A stretch of 64,000 bases of DNA, taken from Oreocharis arfaki. Lineage: Eukaryota; Chordata; Aves; Passeriformes; Paramythiidae. The notes under the pieces were generated by a model that worked only from the letters and a program-made list of their open reading frames with translations, was not told where the DNA came from and searched no databases. Position numbers and translations under genes: made by a program. Position 1 is the stretch's first letter. Each line of letters starts with the position of its first letter. Location: NCBI GenBank assembly GCA_013398015.1, contig VZRR01006730.1, forward strand, positions 834,746 through 898,745, given 5' to 3'. Below are positions 52,278-63,726 of this stretch, piece after piece.

Positions 52278-54375
52278 TTACAAAATCACAGAATGGGTCA
52301 GGTTGGAAGGGACCACAGCGGATCATCTAGTCCAACACTCCCGCTCAAGCACATGGCACATGATTGCATCCAGACAGGTCTTGAATATCTCCTGTGAGGG
52401 AGACTCCATAACTTCTCTGGGCAACCTGTTCTGGTGCGCAGTTGCCACAAGTAAAGAAGTTCTTCCTCATCTGCAGATGGAACATTCTGTGCACCAGTTT
52501 CTGCCCATTGCTTCTTGTTATACTGGTTGACACCACTGGGAAGAGCCTGCGTCCATCCTCTTCACACCCTCCCTTCAGATATTTATACACATTAATGAGG
52601 TCCCCTCTCAGTCACCTCTTCTCAAGGCTGAATGGGCCCAGCCCCCACAGCCTTTCCTCATAAGAGATTCTCTAGACCTTTGGCGAGCTTAGTAGCGCTC
52701 TGCTGGACCTGCTCCAGGAGCTCCACGCCTCTCTTGTCCTGAGGATCCCAGAACTGGACACAGTGCTCCTGATGTGGCCTAACCAGGGCTGAGCAGAGGA
52801 ACAGGGTCACCTCCTTCAACTGCTGGCAATGATCTTCCTAGTGCACTCCAGGACACCATTGGCCTTCTTGGCCACAAGGGCACTGCTGGCTCAGGGACAG
52901 CTTGTTGTCCACCAGGACCCCCATGTCCTTCACAGAGCTGCTTCTAGCAGATCAGCCCTCAGCGTGTGCTGGTGCCTGGGGTTTTTCTTTCCCAGGTTCA
53001 GGACCTTCACTTGCCTTTGCTGAGTTTCAGTCACTTCTTCTCTGCCCATCTCTTGTTCCTGTTGAGGTCCTTCTGAAGGGCAGCCCAGCACTCAGGGATA
53101 TCAGCCATCCCAGCTTTGCGTCATCAGTGAACTTGCTGAGGAGGCATCTGCCCCTTCATCCAAGTAACTGATGAACAAATTAAACTATAGTGGGCCAGTA
53201 TAGAACCCTGGGGGACACCACTAGGGACAGGCCTCCAACTAGACTGTACCACTGACCATTAATCTCTGGAGTCTGGCACTCAGCCAGTTCTCAGTCCATC
53301 TCACTGTCCACTCATCCAGCCCACACTTGAGTTTGCCTATGAGGATTTCATGAGCCACAGTGTCAAAAGCCTGGGTGAAGCTGAGGTATCCAGTGCTTTC
53401 CCTTCATCCATCCAGGTAGCTGTTTCATCGTAGAAGGCACTCGGGTTGGTCAAACATGGCTTACCTTTACTGAACCAATGCTGACTGCTCTGGATCACAT
53501 TCTTGTTTTCCGTGTGGGTAAAGGTGGCCTCCTGAACGAGGTGCTCCATCACCTTTCCAGGGATTGAGGTGAAGCTGATTTGCTGATAGTTCCCTGCATC
53601 CTCTTTCTTTCCATTTTTGAAGCCTGAAGTGATGTTTGCTTTGTTCCTGTCCTCAGACACCTCTCCTGAACTCCACGATCCCTCAAAAACAGTTGTGAGA
53701 GGCCTAGCTATGATATCTGCAGCTCTCTCAGTACTCGTGGATGGCTCTTGGACTGGTGTGCTTTGCTGTGTTGCTTCTCCAGTAGATGTCAGGGTAGTTA
53801 ATGTCTCCCCCAAGAACCAAGGCCTGTGACCATGAGGTTGATTCTAGCTGCTTGTAAAGCCTCATCCACTTCCTCCTCTTGATCAGGTGGCCTGTAGCAA
53901 ACACCCACACTTGAGTCACCCTTACTGGTCTGCCCTTTTATCCTGACCCTTAAGCTCTCGACTTGCTCATCATCCTCACCAAGACAGAGACCCAAGACAC
54001 ATTCCAAGTGCTGCCTCATATACAGGGCAGCTCCAGCACTGCACTTTCCTGGTCTGTCTTTCCTAGACAGCCTGTAGCCCTTCATGACAACATTCCAGTC
54101 ATGTGAGCTATCCCACTCTGTGTCCATAATTGCAATGGGATCCATGCCTTGTGACTGCAGGCAGATTTCTAGTTCCTCCTGTTTGTTCCCTACATTGCAT
54201 GCATTCGTGTACAGGCATTTAATAGAAGTATTTAACAGCAACAATATCCCAGAGGGGGTGCAGAGGGATACCCCATAGTCCTGTCAAGTGGTTGTGTTTT
54301 GATTGCTTGTTCTTGATCAAGGTATTCCCTCTCAAGCCTTCTTTTGCCTCTAGGCTGTTTCTCCAATGTTCTGAA
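52278..54375 (-). mobile_element. CR1 LINE copy with internal deletion
   Basis: About 2.1 kb. Read on the minus strand from 54244 it encodes the CR1 endonuclease region (IKCLYTNACNVGNKQEELE, GVCYRPPDQEEEVDEA, GGDINYPDIYW). It then jumps near 53740 straight into reverse transcriptase (EVSEDRNKANITSGFKNGKK, SIPGKVMEHL, SSQHWFSKGKPCLTN), skipping what I estimate as 250-300 codons. Stops and frameshifts follow, and the 3' end is the standard CR1 tail near 52280. Inactive. Confidence 0.92.
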
Positions 54376-56222
54376 TTATTTTTACAGTTAGAACCACAGG
54401 CCTTTATCTGTTAACTAAAATGGGGTAAGTGGAAATAAATGCATTTGTATGGATTTAAAGGAAATGCATATTTATATACAAACTCTTTAAAATGCAGACT
54501 TGTAGTGTTTATCATACCAAATCTGTATTTGCTCACTGAGAGTGAACAGCAGGAGGTGCATCAAAGCAGGAACTGGGAATCTTGGAATAATTAAACATAG
54601 GCTAGTGCATGCCTAACACACAATTCATTCTGAATGCCAATAGATATTAAGTACATCTTAGATATTTTTCCAAATTTCTTGGAATTCTCAGTATTATTAA
54701 TTCACCTAATACTGATTTCTCTCTAAAATGACATTAACTCCTTGGAATCAATAGCAATAATTCCAGTAATGGTGATTCCACTGTCAAAATGTGCATATTA
54801 AAAATAGGAATTCTATTATTGATTCTGAATTTTCCAGCTTTTATTTTAATGTCCTCTTGTTTTGGGAGAACAGAAATTGCCATTCAGTGTCTGCATGTTG
54901 GTTGTTTTCTATGCTTTTGTCTCAGGATCTCCAATTTTTTAGGACAAAAAGTCCAGTTGTGTATTTTTCAGTTGTACAATGAAACACTTTAAACCCTGAC
55001 ATTACGTACTGAAGCTTTTTTGTTTATTTGCCGTTTTCTTTTTGTCAGGTTTTTGTCTTTAAAATTGTCAGGCATGTGCCTGACAATGACATGTCCGGAG
55101 AAGCTCACTACCATTACTCAGACAGCGATGGAAAGGTCCTGCTTCCTCCAGGGCAAAAGGGGAGTTCATCCTGCCATCACATGGCTTGCAGAATAATGGT
55201 GGTTTTATGTTTCTCTGGAAATCTGTGGGATAATCTAAATTGTGTTGCCATTCAAAGGAGATACGGTCAGTCATTAGATTGAATTTTAAGGGTGTATTGT
55301 TTAAGGATAGTATTACAACAGCTGTCTGTGAGCCTGTATTTCTTGGGGAACTTGGAAGTAGTTTATCCTAATCAAAAGATCTAATATGCTAGGAGATTAG
55401 GTTGCTAAAGATATGTAAGATGATGAAGCATTTGCACTGTGTACTAGAAAGGAAAGCTAGACAATATACTCTGCGTTTCTTTATTAGCATAAGGAGTATC
55501 CTGGGCAGGAGTTCAGCCCAACAAAGCTTGCTGGGATAGTGGAACTAAGTTTATTCTCTTTTGCAGTCTCTTTTGCTTATTTGTCACTGATACTTAGAAA
55601 CGATTTTAGGCTTGAGGAGTCTCATAAGTGCTTGGAAACCTCTTCCCAATGCATTTATTGTTTCCCATATTTTATATGTGGTTTTTTCTATGTTTAGGCA
55701 AATATTCCTTACTGTACAAGACTGTAGCATTTCCCTTTTAATGAATAGATTTTCCATCTATGACAACAGCTGACATTTTCTTTGAGTCCCTTTTTTCAGG
55801 ATTTCATTTTACATAGTCCGTGTCTTTCTCCCTGTCAATTTGATTCTTTCTGTAAATATTTAGTGGTATAATTTTCATTCACCGAGCAACTGGAGTACCT
55901 ATATAACCTTTAATTCTGACTATTTGTGTGCTCAAAATCAGGCACATCTAATTCAAGTACTGTGGTGAGTACTTAGCTGATTCTTTTTCATAGATATTTT
56001 CCAAGATTCAGAATGAAGCTCAGTCTGGGTAAGGTAGGAGTTACTTCTACCCCACAATGAAACAGAGCTATGAGGATTTAATCTGATGCAGGGAAATGAC
56101 CCTAGTCCAATAATAACTTCGCAGATTTTGTGATTTTTAATGTTATTTAAAGTAACATTTAAAATATATTGCCGTGTTCAAGACTGGGCAAAATGAATGT
56201 TTGTCTGCTGTTACACCTTAGG

Positions 56223-56236
56223 TTACCAGGTGGCAG
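56223..56236 (+). promoter_or_regulatory. CTCF-like motif
   Basis: TTACCAGGTGGCAG matches the 14-nt CTCF core CCASYAGRKGGCRS at 12 positions; only the first two bases differ. It lies between a blood-cell transcription factor gene and a heart gene, where an insulator would make sense. Binding is inferred. Confidence 0.4.
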
Positions 56237-56271
56237 CATTGTTGTAATAGTAAACTTTTTCTAGCATTTTC

Positions 56272-56327
56272 TATGTTATATGTTATGTTACGTTATGTTA
56301 TGTTATGTTATGTTATGTTATGTTATA
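56272..56327. repeat. (TGTTA)n pentanucleotide microsatellite
   Basis: About eleven tandem copies of TGTTA, with one C interruption (ttacgtta) and TGTTATA variants at both ends. Confidence 0.95.
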
Positions 56328-57128
56328 TGACTAATTTTAGTAACAAAACTGCTATGCAAATGAAATGTATAATTTCAGTGGCTACACTGACACAAAATAA
56401 ATGTGTAGTGGATTGTGATAACTACTTTCTAGTGCACTGCAACACTAAATAATTGTTTAGCAAGTGTGTGAAGTTTTATCACTCAAATTCAAATGAAACA
56501 GATGTACAAGAACAGCGAAGCAACATGTAATAAATGTCTCAGGGCCTGTGCTTAAAAAGAGAGTGAGAGGGAAAATTCTTCCTTGTCAGAAGAATTACCC
56601 TGAAATTATTGCTCTGTGTTTCAGCCAGTGGCTTTCACGACATAATTCAAAATCGAGTTCAAAAATGACAGAAACTGGTGGCCTGCAGTGACCGGTCATG
56701 TGATTTTGGATAGTTGCACAACAGCTTATGCAGAGAAACCTAAGGATTTATTATTTATAGCCAAAGTTAACAGCACCTCCTTCTAATAAGACTATCCAAC
56801 TTCTTATTAAAAGGCTATATATTTAGGTGGTTGTGACTCTGCCCAAATGTAGCTATCCAGGCGGAAAGCCTATATATTTTACTTTTCTATTTTAGGCTTA
56901 TTTTCCTGGCAGTTTCTGTCATGCCATTTAACTTCTTGTCTCTATTTCTGTTTATTTGCCTCTCTGCCTCGTTGTTCTGTTTGATGAAAATACCGCCTCA
57001 GTGGTTGGGCAGTTTCTGAGGACAAGGCAGTAAAACTGCCACAGATTTACTGGTGTGAATGGTGGCATAGCTGAGGTGGCTCAGTGCAGAGCACAGGCCC
57101 AGCAGGACTCATTCACTGAGGTGCTCAT

Positions 57129-57362
57129 TGAATCACAGAATATCCTGAGCTGGAAGGGATCCACAAGGGTCATCAAGTCCAGCTCCTGACTTTGCACAGG
57201 ACAGCCCCAAGACTCACACCATGTGCCTGAGAGCGTTATCCAAATGCTTCTTGAACTCTATCAGGCTAGTGCTATGATTGCTTCCATGGGGATTCTGTGC
57301 CCACCCACCCTCTGGGTGAAGAATCTGTTCCCAATCTCCAACCTAAACCTCACTATTTCCTT
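57129..57362 (-). mobile_element. CR1 3'-end fragment
   Basis: Antisense CR1 tail: gaatcacagaat, gctggaagggatccacaagg, catcaagtccagctcctgac, ending at ccaacctaaacct. About 230 nt, non-coding. Confidence 0.88.
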
Positions 57363-60300
57363 TGAGTTTCTGAAACACAGAGTGCTGGTGTGTACAGTGC
57401 AAAGCCACTCGGCCTTACTGACAGAACTTGAGTTTACAAGGACTTAGGAGATTTGGGTAATGCTAGTTCTGCTTATTTGATCTTTCCTCTGTACAACCAT
57501 TTTGTATCCCCACCCTTTGCACTCCATATTTCAGTTCTTTCTATATATTTGACAGCAACTTGCTTTCATTTCAGCAATGTTCTTTTAACTGGCTTCATGA
57601 TAAACAACCTGAGTTGCTGCATATTCTAGACTACAGGAAAAAAAAGCAGTCTGCACGTGCTCAGTGAGAACTTTCTACATTTTATCCTCTGCAGAAGTTT
57701 TGTTTGTGCCAATGAGGTCCAGTGCGGGGCTCAGCAGAGTTTTCTAGGCATTTATCTCTGGGCTAATGTGGGACTTGGACTTCATCCACACACTTGAACT
57801 AAAGGCAAACAGCCTTTGTGTCCTGTGCTGAAAACTTTGTCTCTCTCAGGAGCATCAAAATAAAGGAGAGAACTGGCAGGGTTGGGGGGCAAGTAACTGA
57901 AACTTCAGAGAGGGAAGGGATCACATCAAGTTGAGTGGAAGAAGGAAATGAAAATACGTGATTGAAGGGCGTGGATGGGGGGAGTAAAAATTGATTTTTC
58001 TAGGTATTATAGGAGGGATTTGAAATAGATCCTCAAAGGACAAGAATATTAGATAGGAAGCTGGGATAGAAATGGGGCAGAGGGAAGAGAACTGGTGATA
58101 AGATTGAAACTGTAAGAGGATGTGGGATGGGAAAACTATAAACGGCTGAACAAATACATTGGAACTGAGAACCATTCACATAAAGAGAAGCTGACTGGAG
58201 GCGTATGTGAGAAATGTTGGCCTGAGAGGAAGCAATAAACTAGCTGGGCAAAAGTTGAAAATGCACATTGAGAATAAAGCAGTTGGAATCTACTAAGTAT
58301 GGAGGTGGCTGAGTCTAGACACGGAGAAAAGCTGAACAAAGAGTTGGGAATTGATAGTTCAGGCTGGCAGAGAAAGGAAAGTACAGTGTGAGTGAGTGGG
58401 AAAAAATGGAAGAGGGAATCTCCGAAGAAGAAATCTAAAATTATGTTTCTGAAAGCAGACACCCAAAACTCAGAAAGTTAGATAAATCTAAAAGAGCCCA
58501 AACTGCTTTGTATACGCAAATGCCCAGCTCAGCACCCAAACATTCTTCACTTTGCATAAGGCAGAGGAATCGAAGCATTCTGCACATCGGCACCAGTGGT
58601 CAAAGGGCTTCTTACCCCTTGAGCACTGCTGTGCTGCTGCTGGGGGGTTATAACAGAAGCTCAGAGGGAGCCCTTAAAGCGCAGAAGCTGCATTCCTTCC
58701 TACCACAAAGCCGCTTCCCCAATCCTTTGCATAACCTTGGTCTCCCCAATACCTCCTCCCACCCTTCTTTCTCCTCCACCACCTCCTGCTAACCCTTATC
58801 TGCTCTACCACATCCTCATTCCCCTCCTGTCCATAGACTGCTCTGCTCATTCTCACGTACTGCTTCGGCTCCCCAGTAGCAAAAAGTAACACTGTGGAGA
58901 ACTAAAGGCATGAAGAAGAAGGATGTGGCTGGATGAGTGGAGAGAATGGAAAGAAACACAGAAGGGAAAGAAAGTTGTCCTGAAAAACCTGATCTAATAG
59001 GCCTGCTTTGAGTAGGGGGTTGGATGGGGTGACCTCCAAATGTCCCTTCCAACCCAGGTTGCTCTGTGATCCTGTGCTGACGTGAGCTGTTGGGCTAAGG
59101 CAGACACAGATGAGTTATGAATGAGGAAATAAGAAAAAGTATCTCAGCCTACTGCTGTTTTTATGTTCTTTGGAAGAACTTCACATTCCCTGGCTCTTGG
59201 ACTAGGACTCTAATTATTTGATTTATATACAGGCCTCTCTAATAGCACAGGCTCAGCTCAGTCAACTGAATTGCAACGTGCACATTTGTTAGAGAAGAAA
59301 GGTGAAACTTGGTGAAGTTTTAGCTATTGCTAAAGCTGCTTTAAACAGAAAACTCTTTGTCTACTTGACTGTAATATTTTTGTGGGTTCATTACAGTAGC
59401 ATTTTTATTACAAGCACTACACTTTTAGAGTTTTAGGTATATGGGTATGCAAAACTATTTAAATCTGATTTGAGTATTTCTTAGAACAAGGAAAGGTGGT
59501 GAGATAGCAAGTTAACACACAAAATAAATTAGAAATAAATGCAAATTCTTGGAATTGGTACCACAGTCAGTGTCTTTTCTATCTGTAATCCGTAAATTTT
59601 GAATACACAAGTGTGGGATTTCCATTGAGAACATACTGTTCTGGGCATTCTCAAAGAAAAAATGCTTATTGTGTTGTCATCAGTAATAAAGTTTTTGCTA
59701 TGAATTTACAACGTGCACCTAGAGTACAAGCAAAATTTCGGGCAACAATATAAATAGACTGAATTGAAATGTCCTGTAATATATGTATTAGTTATAAAGC
59801 TGACACTATAATTTGAAGTAAGCTCGATGATTATGAGGTGAATTTTGTTGTGTGGAGTTTCGAATGAGGGATGAAAAAAAAGAAATGGAAGAAAGGCAAA
59901 GAGATTAAGTGATACAAATAGAAAAAGTAAACTAAGGCAAAAGGCTTACTGAGGAAAAGAAACTTGGCAATGTATAGAGTCTAAGTCCTGTTGTAATCAC
60001 AAGTGAAGACAAACACGGATTATAAGACTCCGTCAGTGTATGAATCTTGAAATGAGGGTATAGACATAGCATTTCATGAAGGAGGAGACAAAAAATCCCC
60101 AGCAGATATATTAGGATGTGTGTGTTTGCATTTTTCAGGAAGTTTGGAGGATTCAATAAATGTGGGCTTTCAGGCAAAAATAAATAATAGCCCCTTTAAT
60201 GGCAGTTCTGTCTGATGTAGGTGAGTAGTATCTTATATCTAGAAATGTCTTAAACTCTCTTTGACAGAGCAGAATTTAAAAATACACGCTACCACTGTAA

Positions 60301-63200
60301 ATTATTATAAGCAGATTATCAGCATAGTCAGTGCAATTTTTCTACCTTTGATGCCTCTGATGTACAGCTAGAGGGAGTCTAAAATATTGTAGGAACAGTT
60401 CAGTATTTTGAATTTAGCTCACTGATAGTTTCCTGAACAATCTTTCCACAAGAATTGATTAGGAACCACTCAGCAGCTAATAAACCTGGTTTTCAAAACA
60501 GGCTGCAAAGGGCCAAATATAAGTTGAATATCTGGCTGTAGTATGAATACTTGTTTTGGAAGAGGATTGATGATCTCCAATAGCAGCGGGCTGCAAAATG
60601 TTCCAATGAACTTGTGTTAATCATGGGTCATCTCTCCAAATAGTGACACCACTGGCCTTTTTTGAGCATGTCTGCCTGTCTATACTTGTCAACCTTCAGA
60701 GAAAATTGAATGCTTGCTCCTCTGTAATTTTGCAGAACCTGTGATTTTGTCACATTCCTTTTGTTATTTTTGTCTGAAACAGCCAAAGAGCTTCTGCTTG
60801 CATGTACAACTGAATGGCAATAATTCAGCTTGATTAGACAGCCTAGTATCCCGAGCAGCTGGATTGCATGGCAGACAAACGGTACTCTGGCAGAGAAGCA
60901 TCATCATTTGGTCTCCTTCACAGCTGCAACACATGATTATTCACTTTTTATGCCACAGATGAAAAACCTAACCAGAAACAGATGGGGAGCGACTATTTTT
61001 AGAAACAGTATTTCAAAGCATTAACAAGAGGAAGAGAAAAAGTTTTCAGCTTTGGAGACAAAATTTTAAGCCTTCTTGATAAAGTATATTCAATATTACT
61101 TTAAAAAAGGTTTTAATTTTTAATAATACTGTCCCCCCCAATATTTTTCTCATATTCTTCTATTTCCATGTTTCTCATGGTGAAAACCAGTGTAAAATGC
61201 AAATTCTTTAATTCAAGTAGAAGTAGTTACTCTAAATTAACATTTTATAGTAATGCACAGTGCTCAAGTAGCTCATTTAAGGTTGAGTTTGTTCTTGTTG
61301 TTTCTGCTTGAATTTGTATTATTTCTCCAGCATCTAATTGGATTTTATGCAAGACTTGCTAGGGAAATGGAAAAATAGGTTCATAGATCTTAGAAAGCTT
61401 TTTGGTAAGCTTGAAATGACTTTTGCGATATCCTAAGCATCTCCACAATTAACTCACCAGTTGGCTCTTTTTGGTTATCATAGTTTTCCTCCAAGAGGAA
61501 ATGATCCTTCTCCTCCAACTTATAGTGTCAGAGAAGGATCTGCTCTGCTTTGGAAGCTGTGTTTGTGATAAAGATATTTTTATGAAGAGAGGAATTATTA
61601 CTCTAGTTTTCTTGAGTATCAAGTCTGCAAGTCTGATGAGTGCAAATGTCTTTAAACTCTTTTTAATTCCAAGCCAGTGGCGGAGAGTCATCATCACTAC
61701 CAAGCACAGAAGTCCTGAGTTTCTAGCTGAGCAAAAAGGAACCTTAACAGTGCTGGGTGTTGTTCAGGTCTTCTGAGAGCTGCCTTCAATAATGTCTTCA
61801 GCTTCCATCCTAAAATTTCAATATGGATGCAGAAGGAGTTATATGAGTCTAATTTAGTGAGTATTACATTACGTCCTATAGGAAGTAAATCCTTCCAGTA
61901 TGATTTTAGAAACGTGTCTTCCTAATTTGTTTTATAGCTTTGACTTATCCTAACCCTAAGTGAATGAAAAATATTTGACATGCTTCTCAAAGAACAGTAA
62001 CTAAAAGTAGGATGACAAGATTTTTAGAAGTATGAAAGGTAACTCTCTGTTAATTTTCGGCAGTGACTGATGTATTTATCATGTTCATGAACTGGGAAGA
62101 AGAATTGGGAAGTAGTACTTTGTGATGTTTTTTAAGCAGGAGCTTCTTTCTGTTTGGCTCCAAAGAGACACTGTAGGCTGTGATGTCACCAGACTTTTCA
62201 CTTTCACAGTGAGATTGTTAGTGCAGATAACACTGACTATGTTTAGATTTAATTTTGAGAATTCAGGTCTGTGAGAGGGTCATCACTTTCAACTATTTCT
62301 GGTTTCAGTGAGGAGCAAGCTCAGAAAATTTTTGAGTTATTTGGTGATATTTGGCATGTTGTACTGCATTTCAATATTGTCAAAAAACCCCCTCCTCTTC
62401 ATTCTCGATCTGCCTCATTTCACCTTATCTATTTTGGGAAAGTCATGATGATATTTCCTGATTTTTGAGTGATTGAAACAGTTGAGATATGTTAAATAAT
62501 GCTAAAACTTAAAATTCGAATTTTCTGACTGTTGGTTGAATTTGGATTTCTGTGTTTTGATGTACTGGGTAAATTTACCATGGTGTCTCAGGTATTGAAT
62601 TATCTTTTATTTTCCATTTTGAGTGTTATCTATACAGTGCAGTTGTTATTAGTTACTATTAATTGTTTTACAGTAGGGACTAAAATCCACAGTTAAAATC
62701 TTGGAACTCTTTTGTACTGGAATTCTGCAAAGACATGATTAAATACAACTTATTTCCAAGAAAGATTCATAAGCTAGAATCAAGGTATCACTGTGGGGGA
62801 AAGCAAGAAGAAAGAACAGGAGCATGAAAATAAGTGAAACCACAGAAGAACGTGGTGAATTGTTATGTTCTAAACGGGGTGAGGGTGTAAGTTCAATTCT
62901 TGGTGTACACGACCAGAAAATGTTCAGCTGGTAGGGTTTTGTTTACACAGGAAAAAATAGTGAGAAATATATCTATACGTATTTTTCAATTTCCTTAAGT
63001 ACTGTAGTCTCTATCACAGTAATGTATTTCACCTGTTACATCTGTTACTGAGTTTGACACCACTTAAGATGTTTCCAGATAAATTAAAAAGCAGCTACAG
63101 ATGGGTAAGGCCCTATAACCCAGTGCACCTTTTGTTCAGACACCACACAGGAGCTGTGTCTGCATAACTGAATGCATGACGTTTGTTTGTGAAGTAATCA
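57363..63200. other. Intergenic DNA downstream of SPI1
   Basis: No gene recognised. One short CR1 tail at 59001-59075. The stretch 58000-58500 is purine-rich on the plus strand, which produces spurious open frames on the minus strand. Confidence 0.6.
59001..59075 (+). mobile_element. Short CR1 3' tail
   Basis: ggttggatggggtgacctcc followed by tgtcccttccaacccag and ctctgtgatcctgtg is the terminal CR1 sequence in sense orientation. Confidence 0.85.
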
Positions 63201-63237
63201 TTTATTATGCAAACATCAAAACTTCATTATATCTAAT

Positions 63238-63243
63238 TTTATT
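63238..63243 (-). terminator. SPI1: Candidate SPI1 polyadenylation signal
   Basis: AATAAA on the minus strand, followed 15-30 nt on by a T/G-rich stretch (gaagttttgatgtttgc). A second AATAAA lies at 63206-63201. Both are about 500 nt after the stop codon. Confidence 0.45.
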
Positions 63244-63337
63244 AAATATGTACATGTTATTACTATTTAAAAGAACGAGTATCATTCCAAGATCTGCAAA
63301 CTTCTCTCTAGCTCTGAGAGCTGCGGCAGAGCCTGTA

Positions 63338-63345
63338 TTAATGCT
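63338..63345 (-). promoter_or_regulatory. SPI1: miR-155 8-mer seed match in SPI1 3'UTR
   Basis: The transcript strand reads AGCATTAA, the full 8-mer complement of the miR-155 seed, with one further pairing base (T) 5' of it. PU.1 is an established miR-155 target in mammals. Confidence 0.55.
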
Positions 63346-63370
63346 AGTTTAAAAGCTGGAAGCTAACGCG

Positions 63371-63389
63371 GTGTCACTGTGAGTGACAC
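63371..63389 (-). other. Perfect 8-bp hairpin in SPI1 3'UTR
   Basis: GTGTCACT and AGTGACAC flank a 3-nt loop, forming a perfect stem in the transcript about 30 nt upstream (5') of the miR-155 site. Function unknown. Confidence 0.5.
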
Positions 63390-63726
63390 AGCACCACCTC
63401 TGGAGGCAAAACTTCATCGGCTGTATACTTTAGTTACAATACAATCAAAAAAAAAAACCCCACAAAACTTTCCTGACAACAATATATTTGTACATTGTTT
63501 AAATTTCCCAACTCTGTCCAACTTGCATGATGGAAGCAAAGAATTCTGTCATGATTAGGATTCTCAGATGCTGAAGAAGGGAATTCGTACCAGAAACATC
63601 TGATGATAAAGGCTGTTTAAAGGCAGAGAAGGGGGCACAGGAAGCAAAGAGAAAGATGCGTCCATCTCCTCTGCTGGTATCCAGCGAGGAGCTCTTAATA
63701 TTTTTCTTGCTCAGGGTCCCATGGCC

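Larger units (their letters stand above)
54376..57128. other. Intergenic DNA between SPI1 and MYBPC3
   Basis: AT-rich; contains a CTCF-like motif (56223-56236) and an adjacent TGTTA microsatellite. No gene recognised. Confidence 0.6.
63215..63726 (-). other. SPI1: SPI1 3'UTR
   Basis: From the stop codon to a likely polyadenylation site about 500 nt downstream. Carries a miR-155 seed match and a perfect small hairpin. The end is inferred from AATAAA at 63243-63238. Confidence 0.6.

Noticed and set aside
53337..53813. 158-codon open frame on the minus strand
   Set aside because: Part of the decayed CR1 reverse transcriptase, not a host gene.
58136..58462. Serine/leucine-rich 108-codon open frame on the minus strand
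   Set aside because: Arises from a purine-rich plus strand; no motif or gene structure.
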